Of a DNA stretch of 64,000 nt, positions 45,859 through 53,767 are shown piece by piece; positions within the stretch are counted from its first letter, which is position 1, and each line of letters opens with the position of its first letter. Made by a program: the position numbers and the translations under genes. Origin of the DNA: Niabella beijingensis (GTDB taxonomy: Bacteria; Bacteroidota; Bacteroidia; Chitinophagales; Chitinophagaceae); NCBI RefSeq assembly GCF_020034665.1, contig NZ_JAIQDI010000002.1, positions 2,046,001 to 2,110,000 on the forward strand, written 5' to 3'. The notes beneath the pieces were generated by a model, which was not told the origin of the DNA, ran no database searches, and was given only the letters and a program-made list of their open reading frames with translations.

Positions 45859-47628
45859 TTACTTGGATTTAATCAACTTTTTTCTTCTTTGGATAAGCTC
45901 ATCAATAATCAAATCAAACGGTATTGAATGATCCATTTGCCTAAATGCATCTAGGAGCTCCCAGCGGAAACGAACAACTATTAGCGGCAAGCTTGAGGTC
46001 AACTTTATTCGAGCAGCCTCATTCAATATTCCTTTATGAACATCAAAATTTCTGTATTCATATGCCTCTGTAAGTATTCTATAGTAGTAGTCCTTGGCCT
46101 GTTTATACTCAGCACTACTTAAAGTTGAATCGAATTCTTCCACTAACTTTTCAATAAAAGGATATTTTAAACTTCTAACTTCTCTGGGGATCCTGCCTTT
46201 TCTAATTGCAATAATAATTTGCCGTTGTTTCTCATATGACACTTCGAGCAGTGGTGCAGCTCTTCCTAAAAAATTAAGTGCATCATATAAAGTTGACAGA
46301 ATCCGCCTATTTCTATTTGCTTTTTCATTAGAAAGTATGATCTCAGAGACAGCGTCCATTACAATTTTACGTTTCCGATTGTAGGATAACAGTGTTTCCA
46401 GATATAGCCAATAATCACTGATTGAATTATGTCTATGTGCTTTTACAAATAGGGGCTCGCATTTTAAAAACCAGCCCACCGCATCTCCCTGTACTTTTTT
46501 AAGAATATGAAAGACATTATCCTTTAAATCGGTAAGAGCGTCCTTCGTAAATGGATCTTGGTGCCTCTGACTACTCCAACCTGCACCTTTATACCGAAAA
46601 TGCCGATCAAGAACGATATAGTTTTTTGTAATATCAATATTAAAATCGCGATGAAGAACAGCAGAAACAAAAGCAAGTTCATTCCTCATTTTAGCACCTA
46701 ACTTTTTTACTAAAGATGCTGTTGAATGATATTCTATTTCGCTAGTTCCTAATATATACTCGCCTTCTTCAAAAAATGATTCAATTTCAAAATCCTTCAT
46801 TAAAGCCATTATCTTTAAAACAACCGGATGGCGTTTACCCCAAAATCGAACCGAGTCATACGTAAAAGAGAAATCCTCGGGGAATTGGCCTCCGTAAATC
46901 TTAACCATTACTATTTGCTTTCTAGCGGCCTTTTTGAATACATTAGTAAATCCATGAAGTTGATTATCCAGCTTTCCTTCTGAGAGAAACTTTTTTCTTT
47001 TAAGTTTTGTATTCACATGCGTCGGAAAAGGAAACTGCTCACCATCCTTGCTGAAAACGTTAGCAATAATTCTTAAAATTTCAGATTCATTATATCCTCT
47101 ATAAAAGTATTCTGACACCAGTCCCTGGGCTAATGAATCCAATACCCTATAGTGGTCATACTGGTAACAAGGCACTTGCTCCCCGAGTTTGTGCTTACAT
47201 TTTACCGCATTTAGTACCTCATTAATTAAATCTTCAGGCATTTTATGTAGCAAGTCCCGATGCAAAAGTTTTAAATCATTATGAAATGAAGCGCTATCTA
47301 CTAATTTTTCTTTTAGTATTTTGTCGCTTTTCCCAAGGAGATTATATTTGCTAACTACCTTCTTCACTGAGATGTAAGTGGCATAGCGATCCCATAAGGT
47401 ATCGGTGATAAAAAAATTATTTTTGAAATAGCTATCCAAATAAATAAGACGGTACTGGCTATCTCCAGTCAAACGAAGAATTACTTTTTCAACTAAGGAA
47501 GTCGGACTTTCCAGCTCAAACTGTTCTTCCCATCCGATATATTTTGCAGTATGCGTCATTCTATCTAGAAAGTAATTAACCTTCTGCGCAACCAACTCAT
47601 CTTTGTTCGTTATTCTATTGATAGTCAT
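45859..47628 (-). CDS. large protein with C-terminal HEPN-like R-x4-H motif, candidate defence effector
   Basis: A 589-aa cytosolic protein with no signal or membrane segment. Most of it is not recognised. The C-terminal ~110 residues are helical and contain YRNFDVHKG, so R526 and H531 form the R-x4-H ribonuclease motif of HEPN domains. The helices before (YKQAKDYYYRILTEAYEY) and after (LPLIVVRFRWELLDAF) are spaced as in HEPN folds. The N-terminal ~450 residues may be a sensor; no ATPase or nuclease motif is visible. The gene is AT-rich and follows three other minus-strand genes starting with apeA. HEPN assignment is an inference from the motif and helix pattern. Confidence 0.55.
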   Translation of the reverse strand: MTINRITNKDELVAQKVNYFLDRMTHTAKYIGWEEQFELESPTSLVEKVILRLTGDSQYRLIYLDSYFKNNFFITDTLWDRYATYISVKKVVSKYNLLGKSDKILKEKLVDSASFHNDLKLLHRDLLHKMPEDLINEVLNAVKCKHKLGEQVPCYQYDHYRVLDSLAQGLVSEYFYRGYNESEILRIIANVFSKDGEQFPFPTHVNTKLKRKKFLSEGKLDNQLHGFTNVFKKAARKQIVMVKIYGGQFPEDFSFTYDSVRFWGKRHPVVLKIMALMKDFEIESFFEEGEYILGTSEIEYHSTASLVKKLGAKMRNELAFVSAVLHRDFNIDITKNYIVLDRHFRYKGAGWSSQRHQDPFTKDALTDLKDNVFHILKKVQGDAVGWFLKCEPLFVKAHRHNSISDYWLYLETLLSYNRKRKIVMDAVSEIILSNEKANRNRRILSTLYDALNFLGRAAPLLEVSYEKQRQIIIAIRKGRIPREVRSLKYPFIEKLVEEFDSTLSSAEYKQAKDYYYRILTEAYEYRNFDVHKGILNEAARIKLTSSLPLIVVRFRWELLDAFRQMDHSIPFDLIIDELIQRRKKLIKSK

Positions 47629-47878
47629 TGTATAATTTTGAATAAAACTTTTTAAATTAAATTATCATCAGAAACCAAATCCAAGATACCCAAAAATTGA
47701 TACGCTACTATCGATTGGAACGGCGAGATCATTCAATCCCATCTAGAGCCCTGACAAGGAATGAAACCAGCCAACACCGAATCTATTTTCTTGAATAACC
47801 ATAAACGGAGCTCTCTTCCTACTTGACGGACCTACTTTTAAAAAGCAGGTATTGCTATTCAGGTAGTTAATCATTCGC

Positions 47879-48091
47879 TCATCTACTAACCGGATTACGC
47901 AAAGCAGATATGATATCCACAGTGTTCCTTACTAATCCGACAATAAATGCTGTAGGTGCAAAGCGGATTAATAGTAAACAAAAAACCAAAACTAGTAACA
48001 CTATGATGATCGTCCTATTTCCAACGTTATTACATTCAAACTTCAGTGGTCCAAAACTGAACTTAAAATCTTCTTTACTACGTCTGTTCAT
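47879..48091 (-). CDS. 70-aa membrane protein of the defence-like block
   Basis: A small protein with a basic/aromatic N-terminus (1-25), then a long hydrophobic stretch (~26-55, IIIVLLVLVFCLLLI followed by a Pro break and AFIVGLV). It therefore has one or two membrane passes. No family recognised. It lies 63 bp after the 389-aa protein gene and before the 589-aa HEPN-like gene, on the same strand. Small membrane proteins are common effectors in abortive-infection systems, so a role there is possible but only positional. Confidence 0.5.
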   Translation of the reverse strand: MNRRSKEDFKFSFGPLKFECNNVGNRTIIIVLLVLVFCLLLIRFAPTAFIVGLVRNTVDIISALRNPVSR

Positions 48092-48154
48092 TGCAAATAA
48101 ATTTTATGCTGCAATGTTAGTAAGGTGTTAGGGTCGTTTACAATGCCATAGCAC

Positions 48155-49324
48155 TCAATGACCTCTCAATGGCCTTCGAATCGTACTTTTTTTAATTCTT
48201 TTATTAGGGGCCTCCGCCCTTTCGATTTTTCCTTTGACTATTTCCATAATAGGGTTCATGCTGTCATAGTCATTTCTTGAAATCGTTTTAAGTACAGTAC
48301 CAATCTTGTAATCTTGTATGACCCCTCTTTTCAGATAACGAAAATTCGCGGCGATCCATTGGACTAGGGTCTTCTTCTGGCACCCCGTAATAAAATCATG
48401 AATAATTAATTGTTTAAAGAAATCTGAGAGCCTCTTTCCTGCAGATTGGAACAATAATTTCTCTCCTTCGATTTTGCCTGTTCGAATCAAAGTTTCAAGT
48501 CTCGCCTGATCTTCCTCATTAAAAAAGTCTTTCAGCATCTCCAGAATCTCAGGTATAGATTCTAACCTAAAACTTGGAAAGTCGTGAGTTATATTATCAC
48601 ATTGATCTGCCACGGTGTCTACATCTGCTACATCAGCTCCTGCGTTTAACTCATCCTCATCCTGTTCATCAAACTTACCATCTTTATAATCCCCGTAAAT
48701 AGCTCCTACCCGAGTCGTTAGAAGATATTCATCAAACACCTTGGAATTGTCATTTTTAATTATTGAGATATCATAGGCAACCATTACATCTAGCTGCCTC
48801 TTGAAAATCCAATTAAAAAGTCTTTGCATCTCGTCATAGCCTGTATCTCCTTCGTTCAGATCAATCCCTAACATCCATTTCTCTATGCCTATTAAAAGTG
48901 ATAATTGTAACACTGTTCCTGGCCCCGGATTACTATCTAGGTTTTGAAGTAATTCAAGAATTGTATTTCGAACAAAGATGGGCCTTGCCGTATTTTGCTT
49001 TACAGCCTCACAAAGGGTGTGCAATACCTCGAAGAAATGTTTAGTCCCACCAATTTTGTCTAGTAGAGAGAAAAGGTTTGCCTCTTTCAATTCGTGATAG
49101 TAGGATCCTAATCCCTTACTCTTAAAATTTACATCCTCAAGCATCAAGAATTGGTCAATACCTGCATCTTCTGGATCAACGAACTCAAACGATCCGGGAT
49201 ATGGAAAGTTGGGATTAGCAATTTTTGCATCCGCAACAACTTTATCCAGTATTGTCTGCAATTCAGGGCTGTGCACTATTTCCATGTCTGGAACGCTGCT
49301 ATCCTTCATTTTTTTCATGGCCAT
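48155..49324 (-). CDS. hypothetical 389-aa protein of the defence-like block
   Basis: I do not recognise this protein. It is acidic and mostly helical, with no signal or membrane segment. An acidic Asp/Glu-rich stretch around residues 218-240 probably separates an N-terminal half from a C-terminal domain (~255-370). That domain includes FITGCQKKTLVQWIAANFRYL and TISRNDYDSMNPI segments. The C-terminus is Lys/Arg-rich and could touch nucleic acid. The gene is AT-rich, on the minus strand, and 63 bp upstream of the 70-aa membrane protein gene. It starts 454 bp after apeA ends. Confidence 0.6.
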   Translation of the reverse strand: MAMKKMKDSSVPDMEIVHSPELQTILDKVVADAKIANPNFPYPGSFEFVDPEDAGIDQFLMLEDVNFKSKGLGSYYHELKEANLFSLLDKIGGTKHFFEVLHTLCEAVKQNTARPIFVRNTILELLQNLDSNPGPGTVLQLSLLIGIEKWMLGIDLNEGDTGYDEMQRLFNWIFKRQLDVMVAYDISIIKNDNSKVFDEYLLTTRVGAIYGDYKDGKFDEQDEDELNAGADVADVDTVADQCDNITHDFPSFRLESIPEILEMLKDFFNEEDQARLETLIRTGKIEGEKLLFQSAGKRLSDFFKQLIIHDFITGCQKKTLVQWIAANFRYLKRGVIQDYKIGTVLKTISRNDYDSMNPIMEIVKGKIERAEAPNKRIKKSTIRRPLRGH

Positions 49325-49778
49325 CTTGCAATTTATTTAAAATTCGGCTTACTAAAAATTTATTCGCTTACGTTGAAGTACACGGACTTCATACCTTAAC
49401 TTGGCATATTTGAATCTGCGGCCCTGTGAAGTGATTGCAAAAGTTCAAATTAAAATATGACAATGCGATTCTGAAGTATAGCAAATCAATACTCACAATC
49501 GAGTAGAAAAAATTATTGGGACTTAACATCGGCTTCTCATGGATGTCTATTCGCACTTTGAAAATCAAACATTACACCATGAACAAAGATACCCCGTGGA
49601 CAAAACCTCTGATAACCTTGCTTAGCATATTGGGAGAAACGAGTTGGAATATTGCCAAGAAATAGCATAAGGCATCCACATCATACCTTCACACAAAAGA
49701 CATTCTAATTTATGCCTTCAGATACTAAACGATTTGAGTTTTCACAAATATTCATTCTCAGTTATCCCAAATTGAATT
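49325..49778. other. 454-bp AT-rich gap between apeA and the 389-aa protein gene
   Basis: No supported gene. A 28-codon frame begins at the ATG at 49579 on the plus strand, without context to support it. The gap probably holds a promoter for the 389-aa gene. Confidence 0.4.
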
Positions 49779-51134
49779 TCATTTTTTATTGAGGAAATTT
49801 ATATTTTCATGAACGCTCTTTTTAACTATCACATGATTAAAAAGCCCATGAGATTCTTTAGTGATCATTTTATTGATCTTATCCTGTTCTATCCCTAGCT
49901 CCTTCAAAACAAGGATTAGCAGAAAAATCTGCAATCGTTCAGTAAGGTAATAAAGCTTAATACCACTAAGTGCTTTTTTCTTCAACGATCTATCATAATG
50001 AGTTAAGTAATTTCGTGTGTTTTTGGCATTTTTAATCAGTTCAGCTTTATCAGGGTATAAGTGATCCGTAATCTCATTACTGAGTTCATCAAATAACTCT
50101 ACGAGCCGTTCTTGAAGTGTTGGTTCATTTGAAAAGTTAAGTTTATCTTTTAGCCATTGTCGATATTCTTCTGGACAACCACTTAAAATACCATTAATTT
50201 TATGTTTGTGAATATGTTTAGGTTCTACTTCGTTATTTCGAGTTGTACGATGAAATGTTTCAATAGCCTGAATGATATTCAAAAACAAGTTCTCACCCAC
50301 TTTATTTTGACTATTGAAGGATTCGGTCAGTATCAAAACCGCGGGCTCTGTAATGGACAATATATCAATCCATTTTTTGAATATCGCTGAAAAATCCTTC
50401 TGGATATCTTTATAAGTAAAAAGAAAACGTTTGTTACGAGTTTTATTTTTAAAATCCACGTCTTGACCTGAATAAAAACAAGTAATATTCTCACTGTCAC
50501 GAATAAAAGATATAGCAGTCAGGTGAGCTTCTGAAAAATAAGCTAATGCAAAAAAGCCAGTTAAAATAGTATCATAATTCCAAAAGTCATCTAAGGTAAA
50601 CCCTGGAGCATATTTCACAAGTATGCTCGTTTGCTGCTTTAAAACAAATTCATGATCAACGGAAAAAAGTGGCCATGTCCCTTGAAATGTAACACCCATT
50701 GTTAAATCTTCCCGTTCATAAAAAACCCTAGTTTGTGGAACTTCATAGCTAATTGAAACAGATTTGCTTTGAATATCCGCATATTTTAATCCCCTAATAT
50801 CAAACCATTCATTTAATGAAGAGTAAACTAGATTAACACTTTGAAATCTAGCTTCTTCAACTTTAAAATGCCCTCCAATAAAACAAAGATGTGCCATTAC
50901 AGTAATGGTTGGAATACCTTGCAATGACATTTTCTTATTAGTAAATAAACAATTGTGTAAGGTAATTTTTTTTCCATCTGTGGAATCCCCATATATATTA
51001 TTAACTTTCGATGGTACCGAATAGCAATCAAATAGAATAACGAAAAAGCATTCCTCTTTGTACTCAAGAATGCCATAATATTTTTCCTCATCTCCTTCAA
51101 TTTGCCAACGCACATAATATTTAAGATCTTTCAT
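49779..51134 (-). CDS. apeA: ApeA-type HEPN anti-phage protein
   Basis: A 451-aa protein from the ATG at 51134; 21 more codons are open upstream. The N-terminal half (~1-290) has the ApeA N-terminal domain pattern: WQIEGDEEKYYGILEY, then IYGDSTDGKKITLHNC, then SLNEWFDIRGLKY. The C-terminal part (~300-430) is an ApeA-like HEPN domain with RNYLTHYD, i.e. R374 and H379 in an R-x4-H motif. ApeA proteins protect against phage, presumably by HEPN-mediated RNA cleavage after infection. The length is in the family range. The gene is AT-rich relative to the chromosome, and three further minus-strand genes follow it. Confidence 0.82.
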   Translation of the reverse strand: MKDLKYYVRWQIEGDEEKYYGILEYKEECFFVILFDCYSVPSKVNNIYGDSTDGKKITLHNCLFTNKKMSLQGIPTITVMAHLCFIGGHFKVEEARFQSVNLVYSSLNEWFDIRGLKYADIQSKSVSISYEVPQTRVFYEREDLTMGVTFQGTWPLFSVDHEFVLKQQTSILVKYAPGFTLDDFWNYDTILTGFFALAYFSEAHLTAISFIRDSENITCFYSGQDVDFKNKTRNKRFLFTYKDIQKDFSAIFKKWIDILSITEPAVLILTESFNSQNKVGENLFLNIIQAIETFHRTTRNNEVEPKHIHKHKINGILSGCPEEYRQWLKDKLNFSNEPTLQERLVELFDELSNEITDHLYPDKAELIKNAKNTRNYLTHYDRSLKKKALSGIKLYYLTERLQIFLLILVLKELGIEQDKINKMITKESHGLFNHVIVKKSVHENINFLNKK

Positions 51135-51361
51135 ATAATATCGTGTTGTATAATTAGTTATTATCAGCGCCTTCTTACATGTCAAACAATAACTCATTCT
51201 ATTTACCGAATCTACGCGCCCTAAGAATTGTCAAAAATCTTCAATCCCTTTTCTATATGTATGCTCTTATTTGTACTCTCACAACTCATGGATCCCCTCC
51301 CAGCTGCCGGACATTTCGCTGAAGCCTTTTTAAGCATAAAAAAGCCGCCCATTAGCAGCAG

Positions 51362-51925
51362 TTAACTTTCTTCCATATGTGTAGGATTAAACCCGAAATT
51401 ATACGGTTTAAGATCCAGCGGCTCATACTTCATCAGCTGCTCCATAAAATATTCAGACTGATGGTAATCTCTCAGTTTTATTGCGGTTGCCTTTCTTTTT
51501 CGTTTTTGCTCAATGGTAATGCTTAGCTTTTGTTTTAGCTGCCCATCCTGCGTCATGGCATCGTTACAGTATATTGCCCGGATGGATTTTATGGGTATCC
51601 TCATATTGATGGCCTTGCCTTTAATAAGTATTTCATTATGAGTGAAGGATAAGATAGCTGCTTTGTAATAGCGCAATACCCCATAAATCAACGCGGTGCT
51701 GCAAAAACCGATGGCTGCAATAAGCAAAACATATTTCCAAAACTCAGGAACCAGCCAATAGAATACAGCTGCCTGCACCTCCTGCCCGGCGCTTTTAAAC
51801 GGTGCAAATAAAACATCGAAGACAAGCAACACCAAAAAACAAACGATGCCTATAAGCAAAAAAAGGTTGGTAAGATAAGGTACTTTTTGCCGAACAGCTA
51901 CGTTAAATGATTTTTGAGTGCTCAT
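51362..51925 (-). CDS. membrane protein with PH-like cytoplasmic domain
   Basis: About 187 aa from the ATG at 51925 (an ATG four codons earlier is also possible). Two membrane helices lie at ~20-42 and ~62-88. The C-terminal ~90 residues (LSFTHNEILIKGKAINMRIP, AIYCNDAM, KLRDYHQSEYFMEQLM) resemble the PH-like domains attached to small membrane proteins in Bacteroidota. Function unknown. No operon partner is obvious; the next minus-strand gene starts ~570 bp away. Confidence 0.6.
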   Translation of the reverse strand: MSTQKSFNVAVRQKVPYLTNLFLLIGIVCFLVLLVFDVLFAPFKSAGQEVQAAVFYWLVPEFWKYVLLIAAIGFCSTALIYGVLRYYKAAILSFTHNEILIKGKAINMRIPIKSIRAIYCNDAMTQDGQLKQKLSITIEQKRKRKATAIKLRDYHQSEYFMEQLMKYEPLDLKPYNFGFNPTHMEES

Positions 51926-52051
51926 TTTTAATTGCAATTAGCCGGTAAAATGCACGCCGCTTGTTTATTAATGGTTATTTCGCCCCTTAAATATAAGGAA
52001 AGTGTTCAAATTTTAGTAGGGTTATCTATGCCAGATCTGCCATTCCCATGA

Positions 52052-52083
52052 CTGTAGGGCTGCTAGACGGGGCAGCCCTACAG
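52052..52083. other. strong intergenic stem-loop
   Basis: Perfect 12-bp stem CTGTAGGGCTGC/GCAGCCCTACAG (52052-52063 with 52072-52083), 8-nt loop. It is followed by a second small inverted repeat (GGAC...GTCC near 52097). No T tract, so it is not a classic terminator. Confidence 0.5.
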
Positions 52084-52147
52084 CCTCCCTGAGACGGACA
52101 ACGAACGTCCGGAGCAGCCGATGCCCGCTGTAACTTTTAAGAAAGCA

Positions 52148-52172
52148 TAAAAAAAGCCGCCCTGCGGGCGGC
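52148..52172 (-). terminator. minus-strand terminator of the coiled-coil protein gene
   Basis: 7-bp all-G/C stem GCCGCCC/GGGCGGC with a 3-nt loop (52156-52172). Read on the minus strand it is followed by a tract of seven or eight T, 10 bp after the stop codon of the 52182 gene. Confidence 0.85.
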
Positions 52173-52181
52173 CCTTCTCCA

Positions 52182-52598
52182 TTAAGGTTCCGGAGGCCGG
52201 CGGTTTTCCAGCTCTGTAATAAACGCAGCCGTTTCCTCCAGCTCGCGCAGCACCCGCTCCAGGTCGTACTCCTTTTCCAGCAGGGCCACAGCGCCGTAGT
52301 TGGTTTTGCGGTCTGTAAGCAGGGAAATGCTGTACTCCGTGCGCCGCCTTCTTTTTTCGTGCTCCTTCTTCAGGTCGCCCTCCGGCAGGCTGGCAATAAT
52401 ACCGTCCAGCGCGGCCAGCTCCGCCTGCTTGGCCGTTAGCTCGGTGCTGATCTCCACCGCGTTTTCCGCATACTGCTGTTTTTGGCGCTCCAGGGACAGT
52501 TTTCTCCAGTCAAGGTCCTTCTGCTCCTTACGGGCAATGCTTAGTACCGCATCAAAGTCGGCAATGGTGATGAGCTGATCAAATGAATAATTAGCCAT
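52182..52598 (-). CDS. coiled-coil hypothetical protein
   Basis: A 138-aa protein, almost entirely Glu/Lys/Arg/Leu-rich heptads (~20-130), so an extended coiled coil. Short N-terminal segment SFDQLITIADFDAVLSIA. No known domain. It lies 80 bp downstream of the XRE regulator gene on the same strand and has its own terminator, so the two genes probably form an operon. Confidence 0.6.
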   Translation of the reverse strand: MANYSFDQLITIADFDAVLSIARKEQKDLDWRKLSLERQKQQYAENAVEISTELTAKQAELAALDGIIASLPEGDLKKEHEKRRRRTEYSISLLTDRKTNYGAVALLEKEYDLERVLRELEETAAFITELENRRPPEP

Positions 52599-52677
52599 TT
52601 TCTCAAGATTTTAAAGATGAATGAATACCCCAAACCTACCCCACCCCGCAGGCCGGTGCAATAGCAGCATGTTGTAT

Positions 52678-53235
52678 TTAAGATAGTTTAACATCCGGCC
52701 CGCCCCGCCGGGCCGCATCCTTTATACGCAGGGCGGCCTGCTGCCGGGCCTTTAAGGTGGACAGTTTATACTGCGCCACCAGCTGCCTGTCGGGGCTGCA
52801 ACTATCCATCGCTTCCAGCACATTCAGCTCCATATTCCGCAGGCGGATCATCTGCCGGGTATCCGGCGCGGCATCTTCCATAAGGTGGTGTACAAAGGCC
52901 AGCTTTTGTTGCAGCTGGGCATACCGCTCCTGCATATGGCTTAGGGTAAAGCTAATGGTTAGTGCATCCGCCGCAGCCCTGCGTGCATGCGCGTTCAGCA
53001 CTTTTTCCACCTTCAGCATCCGCAGTTGCAAAAAGGTTTGCAATTGCTTGTTCGGTACTGTTTTTTTTAATTGCAGCTGTTGGTGCAGCAGCTCCAGCTG
53101 CACCAGCTTTACCATGGCCGCCGAGGGCAGGTTGCGCCATCCTTTTTCATACATGGTAATCGTGCTGCGCGATACGTCTATAAGATCTGCCAGCTCCTGC
53201 TGGCTCAGCTGTAATTGGGTTCTCAATAACTTCAT
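52678..53235 (-). CDS. XRE-family regulator with long helical C-terminus
   Basis: A 185-aa protein. Residues 1-50 form a Cro/C1-type HTH (LSQQELADLIDVSRSTITMYEKG). The remaining ~135 residues are helical and Gln/Leu-rich with coiled-coil potential, giving an oligomer rather than an enzyme domain. Directly upstream, starting 47 bp before the ATG, lies an array of eight GTGTCA/TGACAC half-sites. This strongly suggests autoregulation by a multimer of this protein. A coiled-coil protein gene follows 80 bp downstream. Confidence 0.82.
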   Translation of the reverse strand: MKLLRTQLQLSQQELADLIDVSRSTITMYEKGWRNLPSAAMVKLVQLELLHQQLQLKKTVPNKQLQTFLQLRMLKVEKVLNAHARRAAADALTISFTLSHMQERYAQLQQKLAFVHHLMEDAAPDTRQMIRLRNMELNVLEAMDSCSPDRQLVAQYKLSTLKARQQAALRIKDAARRGGPDVKLS

Positions 53236-53281
53236 CGGTTTTTCTTTTTAACGCGGTTAGCTGGTGTAAAAAAATAAATAA

Positions 53282-53389
53282 GTGTCAGCCCGGGGCGTGT
53301 CATTTTTCTGCTGACACTGTTTTAGCTGACACAAATTTGTGTCAACCCGTTTTGTGTCATTGTAATGTTGACACTGTTTTTTTTGACAC
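53282..53389. promoter_or_regulatory. array of eight GTGTCA/TGACAC half-sites upstream of the XRE gene
   Basis: Half-sites start at 53282, 53297, 53312, 53327, 53339, 53354, 53369 and 53384. The steps are 15, 15, 15, 12, 15, 15 and 15 bp. Orientations are forward, forward, reverse, reverse, repeated twice, so the array is two 57-bp units. The centre is an 18-bp perfect palindrome, TGACACAAATTTGTGTCA (53327-53344). Half-sites are fully conserved while spacers differ, as expected for protein-binding sites. Read on the minus strand, the array ends just before an AT-rich -7-like region of the XRE gene. Confidence 0.75.
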
Positions 53390-53767
53390 AACTTTTTTTC
53401 GTTCTGCTGTTCAGCGGTGTTATTGATGCCGGTGGCAGGCGGCCGCGCCGCCACGTACAGTGTTTCCTTCATACCAGTTTGTTTTTAATGAATAAATTGA
53501 ATGCCAGGCGCCCTGCGGCGGCGGCTAAGTACGCCACCGCATTGCCCCGCTAATTTATTATAACAGAAGCGTTTAAGCGCGGCTATCTTTTGTACATTTT
53601 ATCACTATTGTTATTAAAATTTTTAGTTTAACGTATTGTTTGCAGCCCTGCCACCGGCAGAACTTGCCGGACACAACATACCATAAAAAATATTTTTTTA
53701 CATATAATAAATTCTATATCTTTAGTATAACTGTATTGAAACGCTTATTACTATAACCCTATTATTA

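Noticed and set aside
53282..53389. CRISPR array or tandem-repeat protein
   Set aside because: Repeats are 6-bp half-sites in both orientations with 9- or 6-bp spacers, so they fit protein-binding sites better.
53257..53472. 71-aa open frame on the minus strand with Cys-Gln repeats
   Set aside because: It is created by the half-site array: 15- and 12-bp steps are multiples of three, so the frame stays open by chance. Conservation follows the DNA half-sites, not codons.
43200..53600. Integrase, transposase or tRNA attachment site for the accessory island
   Set aside because: I looked for these on both strands and saw none, so the island borders are inferred from gene content and base composition only.
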